Below, in pieces: positions 1-6,694 of a stretch of 64,000 nt of DNA; position 1 is the stretch's first letter, and every line of letters begins with the position of its first letter. A program made the translations under genes and the position numbers. Under the pieces are notes generated by a model. The model was not told the origin of the DNA. It did no database searches and worked only from the letters and a program-made list of their open reading frames with translations. This DNA is from Haloplanus rubicundus (lineage in GTDB: Archaea > Halobacteriota > Halobacteria > Halobacteriales > Haloferacaceae), in assembly GCF_003342675.1 (NCBI RefSeq), contig NZ_CP031148.1, positions 1,488,001 to 1,552,000 of the forward strand, read 5' to 3'.

Positions 1-1
1 G

Positions 2-1012
2 ACGGACCCGTATCCGCTCGAACTCGTGGATGTCGAGGTGTTTCCGGAGGACGACCCGCCGTCCCTCGGCCCCGGCGAGGCGGCCCGCATCGCCACCGGC
101 GCGCCCCTCCCCGAGGGGGCGAACGCGGTGTTGAAACGAGAGGAAGCGAGCTTCGACGCCGGCCGTCTGACGGGGACCGACCTCTCCCCCGGCACCTACG
201 TCTACGAGCGCGGAAGCAACGTCGCCGAGGGGGAGCAACTGTTCGCGGCCGGGGAGCGCCTCGGTCCGAAGGACGCCCTCCTCCTCGCGGACCTCGGGAT
301 CGATTCGGTGACCGTCCGCGACCGGTTCTCGGTCGGCCTGCTGGCCACCGGTACCGAGATTCACGAGGGGCGCCAGCGCGACCTTGACTCCGCGATGCTC
401 GCGGGTCTCGTCCGGTCGTGGGGCCACGAGGCGACCCACGAGGGGAGCGTCCCCGACGACTACGACCGCGTCGAGTCGCGGATCGACGAACTCGCGCGCG
501 AACACGACGTGGTGATGACCACCGGCGGCACCAGCGTCGGCGACAAGGACTTCGTGGTGCGGGCGCTCGCTGCCCTCGGCGACCTGCGCTTCCACCGGGT
601 GGCCCTCCGCCCCGGCAAGCCCATCGCCGTCGCCGAACTCCCCGATCACGACGCCGTCGCCGTCGCCATCCCCGGCAAACCCGTCGGCGCCCACGCCGTG
701 ACGACGCTCGTCGCCCGCCCCTTCTTCACCGGCGACGCGTCGCTCCCGACGGTCGACGCGTCGATGGCTCGGGCCGTCGATATCGCGGCCCCCGGCTTCG
801 CCTACGCTATCCCCGTCACCCTCGACGACGGGACGGCGATGCCCCTCGGCCACGCCGACTCCCCCCTGCCGATCTACGACGACGCCTTCGATCCCAGCGT
901 CCTCTCGTCGAGTACGCGCGCGACGCGGGCGAACGGGTTCGTCCTCACTGAGTCGGCGCTCGACCGCGGCACGGCGGTCGAGGTGGTCCCCTACCCCGTC
1001 GTGGAGCGATGA
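2..1012 (+). CDS. moeA: MoeA-type molybdopterin molybdenumtransferase (5' end outside window)
   Basis: C-terminal part of a MoeA-type enzyme, which inserts molybdate into adenylylated molybdopterin in the cytoplasm. The frame is open from the window edge, so the start and roughly 60-70 residues of a family of about 400 residues are missing. Visible signatures are TGAPLPEGANAV (nt ~95-131), the MoaB/Mog-like motif TTGGTSVGDKD (nt ~518-552) and RPGKPIAVAE followed by GKPVGAH. The small C-terminal beta domain follows from about nt 730. The stop codon overlaps the ATG of the next gene by four bases (ATGA), so the two are very likely cotranscribed and coupled. Haloarchaea often carry MoeA paralogues; which one this is cannot be told here. 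Confidence 0.93.
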   Translation, partial: TDPYPLELVDVEVFPEDDPPSLGPGEAARIATGAPLPEGANAVLKREEASFDAGRLTGTDLSPGTYVYERGSNVAEGEQLFAAGERLGPKDALLLADLGIDSVTVRDRFSVGLLATGTEIHEGRQRDLDSAMLAGLVRSWGHEATHEGSVPDDYDRVESRIDELAREHDVVMTTGGTSVGDKDFVVRALAALGDLRFHRVALRPGKPIAVAELPDHDAVAVAIPGKPVGAHAVTTLVARPFFTGDASLPTVDASMARAVDIAAPGFAYAIPVTLDDGTAMPLGHADSPLPIYDDAFDPSVLSSSTRATRANGFVLTESALDRGTAVEVVPYPVVER

Positions 1013-1617
1013 GTCTGCCCGTCGTCTCCCCACCGTTCGACGCGCCCGACGAGTCCCCGTCCGTCGCCGGCGTCCTCCTCGCCGCCGGCACCAGCGATCG
1101 GTACGGCGAGCGCAACAAACTCCTCGAGACCCACGACGGCGACCCCCTCGTTCGGGGCGCCGCGCGGACGCTCCTCGCGGCGCCGGTCGACCCCGTAATC
1201 GTCGTCGTCGGCCACGAGGCCGACCGCGTCGCCGCCGCGCTGAATGGACTCGACGTCGAACTCGTTCAGAACGACGCCTACGCCACCGGGCAGGCGTCCT
1301 CGGTCCGCGAGGGGATGCGCGCGGTTCCGGATCGGGCCGACGCCGCCGTCGTCGCCCTCGGCGACATGCCCTTCGTCGCGCCGGCGACGGTGGGGCGACT
1401 CGTCGACGCCTACGCCGCGGGCGCCGGGGACGCGCTGGCGGCCGCCCACGACGGCCACCGGGGTAACCCCGTCTGTTTCGACCGTCGGTTCTTCGACGCT
1501 CTCACCGACGTGACCGGTGACGTGGGCGGACGGTCGATCCTCCTCGATCACGGCGTCCTCGTCGACACCGGCGACCCCGGCGTCCGGCGCGACGTGGACG
1601 AGCCGTCGGACCTGTGA
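1009..1617 (+). CDS. MobA-like NTP transferase, probable molybdenum cofactor nucleotidyltransferase
   Basis: A 202-residue protein of the MobA/MocA nucleotidyltransferase fold. The N-terminal nucleotide-binding loop reads VLLAAGTSDRYGERNKLL (residues ~22-39), the usual G-x-R-x-G-x-x-K pattern. ALGDMPFVAP (~117-126) is the metal-binding region in place of the MobA motif, and GNPVCFDRRFF matches the MocA-type acceptor region. Family members transfer CMP or GMP to molybdopterin. ATGA overlap with moeA supports a molybdenum cofactor role, but the cofactor form (MCD or MGD) is inference and another sugar-nucleotide substrate is possible. A palindromic repeat begins three bases after the stop codon, in the space before the convergent abrB-like gene. 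Confidence 0.8.
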   Translation: MSLPVVSPPFDAPDESPSVAGVLLAAGTSDRYGERNKLLETHDGDPLVRGAARTLLAAPVDPVIVVVGHEADRVAAALNGLDVELVQNDAYATGQASSVREGMRAVPDRADAAVVALGDMPFVAPATVGRLVDAYAAGAGDALAAAHDGHRGNPVCFDRRFFDALTDVTGDVGGRSILLDHGVLVDTGDPGVRRDVDEPSDL

Positions 1618-1619
1618 TC

Positions 1620-1703
1620 TCATACTGACGGCTGTACGTCAGTTGGGATATTCGCCACCCCGGGGTGGCGAATATCTTGAAACAGTTACAGTCGACAGTA
1701 TCA
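1620..1703 (-). repeat. Palindromic 3'-end element, copy A
   Basis: Imperfect palindrome filling the gap between two convergent genes. On the plus strand it runs from TCATACTG to AGTATCA. The centre (1647-1676) is a perfect 30-bp palindrome whose arm is GATATTCGCCACCCC. Outer boxes are CTGTACGTCAG on the left and CAGTTACAG on the right. The terminal TCA (1701-1703) is the TGA stop codon of the minus-strand AbrB-like gene. Related copies lie at 15828, 48558 and 54521. No T-tract is present, so it does not look like a standard archaeal terminator. Confidence 0.8.
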
Positions 1704-1856
1704 GCCCTCCCCGTCGTCGACCCGGACGACGATCCGCCCGTCCTCGACGTGCCACTCCACCCGGTCTCCGGCGCCGATATCCAGGAAGTTCCGCACCGGC
1801 TTCGGGACGGTCGTCAGGTTCTTCTCCGAAATCTTCGTATCGGTGAGCTTACCCAT
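1701..1856 (-). CDS. AbrB/SpoVT-type DNA-binding protein
   Basis: A 51-residue swapped-hairpin DNA-binding protein: MGKLTDTKISEKNLTTVP, then KPVRNFLDIGAGDRVEW, the classical AbrB/MazE N-domain pattern (T-x-P-K-x-V-R...L-x-I-x-x-G-D). Such proteins are dimeric transcription factors or antitoxins; there is no toxin gene beside it, so a plain regulator is more likely. An ATG ten codons upstream (1886) is possible, but a TATA-like box at 1878-1883 lies about 25 bases before the ATG at 1856, favouring the short leaderless form. A perfect inverted repeat (1883-1900) overlaps that box and suggests autoregulation. Its TGA is part of palindromic element A. Confidence 0.82.
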   Translation of the reverse strand: MGKLTDTKISEKNLTTVPKPVRNFLDIGAGDRVEWHVEDGRIVVRVDDGEG

Positions 1857-1877
1857 CGATCCGGCGTACGACCCTAG

Positions 1878-1900
1878 TAAATACATAGTTTACGCTATGT
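1878..1900 (-). promoter_or_regulatory. Promoter and candidate operator of the AbrB-like gene
   Basis: On the minus strand TATTTA (1883-1878) sits about 25 bases before the ATG at 1856. It abuts a perfect inverted repeat, ACATAG-N6-CTATGT (1883-1900). A dyad at the TATA/BRE region is where a dimeric AbrB-type protein could occlude TBP/TFB. Binding by this particular protein is inference. Confidence 0.5.
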
Positions 1901-1913
1901 CGGTCCGCGCCGG

Positions 1914-2201
1914 TCACACGGACGACTTCCACCGGTGGGCACCGCCGTCGGAGGCCCGGTCGAAATCGAGGTCGAACCGGTCGGAGTCCAGGAGGACCGA
2001 CCCCGGGACGTACACGCCGTCGTCGACGGGTTCGAGGAGCCCCCGGTCGGCCATCGTCGAGAGCACGTCGCGGACGGTCCGTTCGCGGCCGGGGATCAGG
2101 TTCGCCTCCTCGACCACGCTCGGCACGTCGACCCGCCCTTCCAGCAGCGCCAGCCGGATGGCCGCCACCCAGGCGGGTTCCCGCTTCATCTCTCGACACA
2201 T
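1914..2201 (-). CDS. Small winged-helix protein, putative transcriptional regulator
   Basis: A 95-residue protein with a compact helix-turn-helix/winged-helix pattern. Residues ~10-60 contain the helical run AAIRLALLEGRVDVPSVVEE, then a recognition-helix-like RERTVRDVLSTMADRGLLEP and a wing ending DDGVYVPGS. The C-terminus (DSDRFDLDFDRAS) is acidic. The family is not named with confidence. Two starts are possible (MCREMK at 2201, MKREP at 2189). The TATA-like box at 2224-2231 is 26-27 bases before 2201, so the longer leaderless form is chosen. The gene is divergent from the TFB gene, 138 bases away. Confidence 0.72.
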   Translation of the reverse strand: MCREMKREPAWVAAIRLALLEGRVDVPSVVEEANLIPGRERTVRDVLSTMADRGLLEPVDDGVYVPGSVLLDSDRFDLDFDRASDGGAHRWKSSV

Positions 2202-2202
2202 T

Positions 2203-2231
2203 ACCGTACAGCAACACGGTTCGTAAAATAA
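2203..2231 (-). promoter_or_regulatory. Promoter with dyad upstream of the winged-helix gene
   Basis: Minus-strand TTATTTTA (2231-2224) lies 26-27 bases before the ATG at 2201. Between box and start is an inverted repeat ACCGT-N8-ACGGT (2203-2220), placed over the expected transcription start. It is a candidate operator, possibly for the encoded winged-helix protein. Confidence 0.45.
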
Positions 2232-2304
2232 GTCCTTCCCCCGCCGTCCGTCGGGACTCGCGTGCGCCGCCCGCGTCGGCTCCCCGGCCGAAACCGTCCA
2301 AGGG

Positions 2305-2310
2305 TTTAAG
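2305..2310 (+). promoter_or_regulatory. TATA-like box of the TFB gene
   Basis: TTTAAG lies about 32 bases before the ATG at 2340 in an otherwise GC-rich divergent intergenic region. This predicts a very short leader of about six bases. Confidence 0.45.
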
Positions 2311-2339
2311 TAAACGCCAGCTACGACTATATAAACGCG

Positions 2340-3308
2340 ATGACACGGCCCACCCGCCAGCGGGACGACCGGACGCGATGGCAGGGCGAGGAGGAGGAGG
2401 ACGAAGCCGACGAGGACGTCGACGTCGACGACCTCGACCCCGAGGACCTCGTCAGGACGGCCGATGGCGAACTGATTCACGAAGAGACCGGGCTCATCGT
2501 CGAGGAGGAACAGATCGATCCCGGCCCGGAGTGGCGGGCGTTCAACCACCAGGAACGACAGGAGAAATCGCGGGTGGGCGCCCCGACCACCCAGACGATG
2601 CACGACAAGGGGCTGACGACGACCATCGACTGGAAAGACAAGGACGCCTACGGACGCTCTATCTCCTCACGAAAGCGCTCGCAGATGCACCGCCTGCGGA
2701 AGTGGCAAGAGCGGATTCGGACGAAGGACGCGGGCGAGCGCAACCTCCAGTTCGCGCTCTCGGAGGTCGACCGGATGGCCTCCGCGCTCGGCGTTCCTCG
2801 ATCCGTGCGTGAGGTGGCCTCCGTCATCTACCGACGCGCGCTCAACGAGGATCTGATTCGGGGGCGCTCCATCGAGGGCGTCGCCACCGCCGCGCTCTAC
2901 GCCGCCTGTCGAAAGGAGGGCATCCCCCGCTCGCTGGAGGAGATTTCGGAGGTGTCGCGGGTCGAGCGCAAGGAGATCGGTCGCACCTACCGCTACATCT
3001 CCCAGGAACTCGGCTTGGAGATGAAACCCGTCGACCCGAAGAAGTACGTCCCCCGCTTCTGCTCGGAACTCGACCTCAGCGAGGAAGTGCAGGTGAAGGC
3101 CAACGAGATCATCGAAGAGACCGCCGAGAAGGGACTGCTCTCGGGGAAATCGCCCACCGGCTACGCCGCCGCCGCCATCTACGCCGCGTCCCTGCTCTGT
3201 AACGAGAAGAAGACCCAGCGGGAGGTGGCCGACGTGGCCCAGGTGACCGAAGTCACCATCCGGAACCGGTATCAGGAACAGATCGAGGCGATGGGTATCC
3301 ACAGCTAG
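2340..3308 (+). CDS. tfb: Transcription initiation factor TFB lacking zinc-ribbon cysteines
   Basis: A 322-residue TFB (archaeal TFIIB), which bridges TBP-bound promoter DNA and RNA polymerase. Residues 1-30 are highly acidic. Residues ~32-56 occupy the place of the N-terminal zinc ribbon but contain no cysteine: the usual CPEC/CxxC pairs read LDPED and LIHEETG. The B-reader/linker region ([21 protein letters not shown], residues ~59-85) is well kept. Two cyclin folds follow (~130-215 and ~225-315), with [20 protein letters not shown] and [15 protein letters not shown] as the repeat signatures and a C-terminal helix-turn-helix ([11 protein letters not shown]). Haloarchaea carry several TFBs; this is one of the ribbon-less variants. 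Confidence 0.95.
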   Translation: MTRPTRQRDDRTRWQGEEEEDEADEDVDVDDLDPEDLVRTADGELIHEETGLIVEEEQIDPGPEWRAFNHQERQEKSRVGAPTTQTMHDKGLTTTIDWKDKDAYGRSISSRKRSQMHRLRKWQERIRTKDAGERNLQFALSEVDRMASALGVPRSVREVASVIYRRALNEDLIRGRSIEGVATAALYAACRKEGIPRSLEEISEVSRVERKEIGRTYRYISQELGLEMKPVDPKKYVPRFCSELDLSEEVQVKANEIIEETAEKGLLSGKSPTGYAAAAIYAASLLCNEKKTQREVADVAQVTEVTIRNRYQEQIEAMGIHS

Positions 3309-3315
3309 CGCGACA

Positions 3316-3337
3316 GGTTCAAATCCCGGCCGGCGCA
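3316..3337 (+). other. tRNA 3'-end-like 22-mer in the nreA leader
   Basis: Between the TFB stop and nreA the sequence GGTTCAAATCC then CGGCCGGCGCA resembles the T-loop, 3' acceptor strand and discriminator base of a tRNA whose 5' end would be GCGCCGG. Nothing upstream can complete a cloverleaf because the TFB coding region ends only eight bases earlier. It could be a copied tRNA end or a chance match in the nreA promoter (TTCAAA is about 27 bases before the ATG). Confidence 0.25.
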
Positions 3338-3346
3338 ACGATCCCT

Positions 3347-4597
3347 ATGCGCCTCGACGAGTTCGTCGACCTCGAGGCGAACGAACGCGCCGAGCGACGG
3401 CGCCTCGCGAAGGAGAAGTCCTACGAGATTCTCGACTACGTCGAAGGCGTCGCCGACCGCGTCCAGCAGTCCGTCTCCGGCGACGCCATCGTCGGCAGCG
3501 TCTCGCCTTCCATCTTCGTCGGGGGGTCGAACTACCCGAACGTCTCCACCGGCATCCTCTCGCCCGTCGGCGACGAGGGGCGAGCGGACAGCTACGTCAC
3601 CAGCGGCGCGTGGTACGAGGAGGGCGTCGACTTGGACGAGGTGTTTCGCCGTCGGACGGGGCTCCTCAACTCCCGCCGGTCGACGCCCGTCGACGCCCAC
3701 GACGCCTGGGACGGCTTCGTCGGCGTCGGCCGCGAAGTCGCCATCGCGGACCGCCCGGTCGACGTGGAGATCGGACTGGACGGCGACCCGACCGTCGACT
3801 TCGACGCCGACGGCGTCTCGACGCCGACCGGCCCGAGCGCCCGCGCCCGCTCCGCACAGTTGGGTGAGAACCCGCACGTCCCCCGGCCGGTGAAGAAGAC
3901 GCTGGAGGACGACGACTGGCGCGCCGAGGGAGCGATCAACTACCTCTACCGCCGCGGCTTCGACGTGTACGAGGTGAACACCATCCTCTCGGCGGGGGCA
4001 CTCGGTCGGAGCGAGAACCGCCGCCTCGTCCCCACGCGGTGGTCGATCACCGCCGTCGACGACACTGTGGGCCAGTTCCTGCGGGGGTCGCTCCGGGACG
4101 CCCGGAGCATCGGCGAGGTGGAGATCCATCGCAACGAGTTCCTCGGCAACGCCTACTGGGTGCTCCTCGCGCCGGGACAGTGGGAGTACGAACTCGTCGA
4201 GCTGAAGGCGCCGGGGAGCGTCTGGAACCCCGACCCCGAGGCCGGGATGTGGATCGCCGCCGACCGCGAGGGGTACGAGGGCCGCACCGGCTACGTCGAG
4301 GAGACGGCCGGGGCGTACCACGCCGCCCGGCTGGCCGCCCTCGAACACCTCGACGACCGGAACCGACAGGCGAAATGTCTCGTCCTCCGGCACGTCTCCG
4401 ACGACTACTGGGGACCGGCGGGCGTCTGGCAGGTCCGTGAGGGCGTTCGCCACGCCTTCGAGGGCGAGCACGCGACGGCGGAGACGCTCGCGGACGCGGT
4501 GCGGGGCGTCGTCGACTACCTCCCCACCACGCTCGCGGCGCTCAGACGGAAGTCGGCGATGGTCGCGGGGCTACAGACGACGCTGTCCGACTTCTAG
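3347..4597 (+). CDS. nreA: DNA repair protein NreA
   Basis: A 416-residue archaeal NreA protein, implicated with NreB in repair of interstrand crosslinks and other damage. Recognisable segments are GSVSPSIFVGGSNYPNVSTG (residues ~49-68), LLNSRRSTPVDA, YRRGFDVYEVNTILSAGALG and NEFLGNAYWVLLAPG. The last residues, QTTLSDF, form a C-terminal PIP-box (Q-x-x-L-x-x-F), the known PCNA-binding feature of this family. The N-terminal zinc finger found in some archaeal NreA proteins is absent, as far as can be seen in other haloarchaea too. The stop codon shares a CTAG with the stop of the convergent DUF302 gene (four-base overlap). Confidence 0.93.
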   Translation: MRLDEFVDLEANERAERRRLAKEKSYEILDYVEGVADRVQQSVSGDAIVGSVSPSIFVGGSNYPNVSTGILSPVGDEGRADSYVTSGAWYEEGVDLDEVFRRRTGLLNSRRSTPVDAHDAWDGFVGVGREVAIADRPVDVEIGLDGDPTVDFDADGVSTPTGPSARARSAQLGENPHVPRPVKKTLEDDDWRAEGAINYLYRRGFDVYEVNTILSAGALGRSENRRLVPTRWSITAVDDTVGQFLRGSLRDARSIGEVEIHRNEFLGNAYWVLLAPGQWEYELVELKAPGSVWNPDPEAGMWIAADREGYEGRTGYVEETAGAYHAARLAALEHLDDRNRQAKCLVLRHVSDDYWGPAGVWQVREGVRHAFEGEHATAETLADAVRGVVDYLPTTLAALRRKSAMVAGLQTTLSDF

Positions 4598-5034
4598 AGC
4601 GCCGCGTACGCCGCCTCGACCATCTCACCCGTCTCGGCGACGATGTCGGCCATCTCCTCGTCGTCCGGCGCCATGCCGAGCAGTCGGCCGATCCGCATGA
4701 TGCTGACGTGATAGACGGTCTGGACGCCCGGCTTCTCCTCCCAGACGACGACGTTACACGGCATGAGCGCGCCCACGCGTCCCTCGCTGGCGTCGAGGAC
4801 GCGGTCGGCCATCGCGGGATTGCACGCGCCGAGGACGTAGTACGGGTCGCGTCCGGCGTCGATTTTCTCGTTGAGCATCCCCGAGACGGAGAACTCCACG
4901 GGCACGCCGAAGCCGGCGGCCTCGAACGTCTCGCGGACGTGTTCGACCGCCTCCTCGTGGCTCATCTCCAGGGTCGCGCGCTTCTCGCCGATGTCTTCCG
5001 GGTCGACGACGGTCGGATCGATCGGGAACGTCAT
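4594..5034 (-). CDS. DUF302 domain protein
   Basis: A 146-residue single-domain DUF302 protein, with an N-terminal helix (MSHEEAVEHVRETFEAAGFG), a central YYVLGACNPAMADRVLDAS and the GALMPCNVVVWEE strand typical of the family (residues ~25-100). DUF302 proteins are small alpha/beta proteins of unknown biochemical function, often seen with redox or stress genes. Two conserved cysteines (ACNP and PCNV) are present. It has its own promoter: a TATAAAT-type box at 5058-5065 lies about 27 bases before the ATG and overlaps the stop codon of the upstream universal stress gene. It converges on nreA with a 4-base stop-codon overlap. Confidence 0.88.
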   Translation of the reverse strand: MTFPIDPTVVDPEDIGEKRATLEMSHEEAVEHVRETFEAAGFGVPVEFSVSGMLNEKIDAGRDPYYVLGACNPAMADRVLDASEGRVGALMPCNVVVWEEKPGVQTVYHVSIMRIGRLLGMAPDDEEMADIVAETGEMVEAAYAAL

Positions 5035-5057
5035 AGCCGTGGATAGTCTTGGGAAGG

Positions 5058-5065
5058 GTATAAAT
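5058..5065 (-). promoter_or_regulatory. TATA box of the DUF302 gene, overlapping the uspA-type stop codon
   Basis: Minus-strand ATTTATAC is one of the best TATA matches in the window and lies about 27 bases before the ATG at 5034. Position 5065 belongs to the TAA stop of the preceding stress-protein gene, so the two genes need not be cotranscribed. Confidence 0.6.
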
Positions 5066-5493
5066 TACACCGTGTGGACCGGCACCGACGACTCCTGGAC
5101 GACCCGTCGGGCCGTGTTGCCGATCAGGGGTTTGTCCGGGTCGCGCTTGCCGTGTTTTCCGAGGGCGATCAGGTCGGCACCGTTCGCTTCGGCGTAGGCG
5201 ACGATTTCCTCGTCGGCGATACCCGTGACGACCGCCGTCTCACACTCGATACCGGCGTCGATGGCCATCTCGCGGACGTCGTCGACGAGGTTCTGTCCCT
5301 TCTTCCGGATGCGCTCTTTCGTCTCCGCGATGTCGCTCGGGACGGCCACGTAGTCCGCGTCGCCCATGTCGATGACGTAGAGGGCCGTGATCCGCCCGCC
5401 GGAATTCGAGACGAGGTCGATGGCGTGTTCGGCCGCGCGTTTCGACGCCTTGCTCCCGTCCGTCGGGACGATCACGTGTTCGAACGGTGCCAT
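5065..5493 (-). CDS. Universal stress protein, UspA family
   Basis: A 142-residue UspA-fold cytoplasmic protein. The N-terminal strand and P-loop-like segment HVIVPTDGSKASKRAAEHA is typical, as is ITALYVIDM after strand 2. The C-terminal nucleotide-binding motif G-2x-G-9x-G appears as GKHG...IGN in LIALGKHGKRDPDKPLIGN, with Asn instead of Ser/Thr after the last glycine. ATP binding is therefore likely but not certain. The open frame extends nine codons further upstream, but MAPFEHVIVPTDGS is the natural start. Haloarchaea carry many paralogues; this one's trigger is unknown. It is followed closely by the DUF302 gene on the same strand. Confidence 0.9.
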   Translation of the reverse strand: MAPFEHVIVPTDGSKASKRAAEHAIDLVSNSGGRITALYVIDMGDADYVAVPSDIAETKERIRKKGQNLVDDVREMAIDAGIECETAVVTGIADEEIVAYAEANGADLIALGKHGKRDPDKPLIGNTARRVVQESSVPVHTV

Positions 5494-5535
5494 GTGTGGG
5501 GGGACGGGCGGCGTCGGCATAAACCCACACCGGGA

Positions 5536-6198
5536 TTACAGCGGGACGGGAAGCCACGAGAGCACCCGGACGACGGTCGCAGTCGGGACGACCGGCGGGT
5601 GGAGCACCAGCCAGTCCAGAAGCGCCAGGCCGAACCCGTGAGCGACCACGGAGGGGAGGATGGACTCGCTCTCGTAGTCGACGGCGCCGAAGAGCACGTC
5701 CGTCGGCGCGGAGAGCAGGAGTTCGATCGGCGGCTTGTGGACGTGGTGGATGGCGTAGACCACGGGGCTGATGAAGACGCTCTTGAACCCGATTTCGCGG
5801 ACGCCGACACAGAGCAGCCCGCGGTAGTACGTCTCGGCAGCCGCGGCGACGACGAACTGCGCGAGGGCGTGGGGGACGAACGTGGCGAGGGCGGTGTTCG
5901 TCTCCCACATGGGGTAGTACGCCCGGATCGTCGGCAGCGACGCGCCGACGACGTAAAACGGCGTGACGAAGGCGGCGAGCAGGAGGGTGTTGCGGAGGGC
6001 GCGGCGGTCGACGCGCCAGCCGAGGTCACGCCCCCGTGCGAGCGCGAGCGCCCCGGGCAGGCCGACGAACACGGTCACGTCGCGGACGAGACGGGCGTCG
6101 AGACTGGTCGGCGGGACGCTCCAGAGCGACCACAGAACGGCGAGAACGAGGCCGGCGAGCAGGGACGTCTGCACCCAGGAGAGTCGGGGGAGGCGCAT
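5536..6198 (-). CDS. CPBP-type intramembrane metalloprotease-like protein
   Basis: A 220-residue membrane protein with about six to seven hydrophobic segments, belonging to the CPBP (CAAX/Rce1-like) superfamily. Motif 1 reads AAETYYRGLL (E-x-x-x-R), motif 2 lies in VVYAIHHVHKP, and motif 3 in VAHGFGLALL. The first glutamate of the usual EE pair is an alanine (AE), so catalysis relies on the second glutamate and the histidines, or is altered. Substrates are unknown; family members cleave prenylated proteins or serve bacteriocin/immunity functions. It lies in a minus-strand group with stress genes but is separated by 42 bases. A second CPBP protein occurs at 23625. Confidence 0.78.
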   Translation of the reverse strand: MRLPRLSWVQTSLLAGLVLAVLWSLWSVPPTSLDARLVRDVTVFVGLPGALALARGRDLGWRVDRRALRNTLLLAAFVTPFYVVGASLPTIRAYYPMWETNTALATFVPHALAQFVVAAAAETYYRGLLCVGVREIGFKSVFISPVVYAIHHVHKPPIELLLSAPTDVLFGAVDYESESILPSVVAHGFGLALLDWLVLHPPVVPTATVVRVLSWLPVPL

Positions 6199-6251
6199 CG
6201 CCTACGTTTCGTCGTGGAGCGGGATAGTTCCTCGCCGCTGGCGAGGGTAGA

Positions 6252-6542
6252 TCACTCCTCGGCGGTGGGGATCGGGCCGGTCCCGATTTCGGACCGAACG
6301 GCGGAGAGGAACGTCTGTCGGGTGTCGAAGTACGTCTCGTCGACGGCGTCGAGGATCGACTCGAGGCTCCGGGGTCCGTCGGGCGTTCGAATCGTCGCGT
6401 CGCCTTCCTTCTCGCGAACCCTGCTCGCCTCTTGGGGCCAGGTGAGCCGCGAGGCGATCCGTGCGAGTGGCGCGCCCTCGACCGGTTCGCCATCGCCGAG
6501 TTCGACCGCCGGCGCCTCCTCCTCGTCCGTATCGTCGCTCAT
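6252..6542 (-). CDS. Small acidic haloarchaeal protein, DUF5789-like
   Basis: A 96-residue acidic protein starting MSDDTDEEEAPAVEL. The core (residues ~20-90) contains PLARIASRLTWPQEASRVRE, TIRTPDGPRSLESILDAV and FDTRQTFLSAVRSEIG, a pattern I associate with the haloarchaeal DUF5789 family; the assignment is from memory of the family, not a search. No transmembrane segment, cysteine pair or known catalytic motif is visible. The start is set by the acidic N-terminus and by a minus-strand GTTAAC-type box (about 6565-6571) some 26 bases upstream; the longer open frame upstream is arginine/glycine-rich and non-coding. Function is unknown. Confidence 0.75.
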   Translation of the reverse strand: MSDDTDEEEAPAVELGDGEPVEGAPLARIASRLTWPQEASRVREKEGDATIRTPDGPRSLESILDAVDETYFDTRQTFLSAVRSEIGTGPIPTAEE

Positions 6543-6694
6543 AGCCGCCGATACTGCGCCCCCCGAGTTAACGCCTTCGGACCGTCCGGACGGTGGCCCC
6601 GTCGGCGTGCCGGCGACACGGCGCCTCGTCGCCCGCTTCGCCGTCACACGCCCGTCTGACGTAGGGTTTTGTGGGAGGCGACTGTAGCCAGCGT

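Noticed and set aside
1620-1703. Palindrome as an insertion-sequence end or MITE
   Set aside because: No target-site duplication, no transposase nearby, and copies differ in stem sequence while retaining pairing; a structured RNA or 3'-end element fits better. The mobile explanation is not fully excluded.
6575-6592. CCGTCCGGACGG palindrome in the 6543-6694 gap
   Set aside because: A 12-bp palindrome of Cs and Gs is expected by chance in such GC-rich DNA; not linked to a promoter box.
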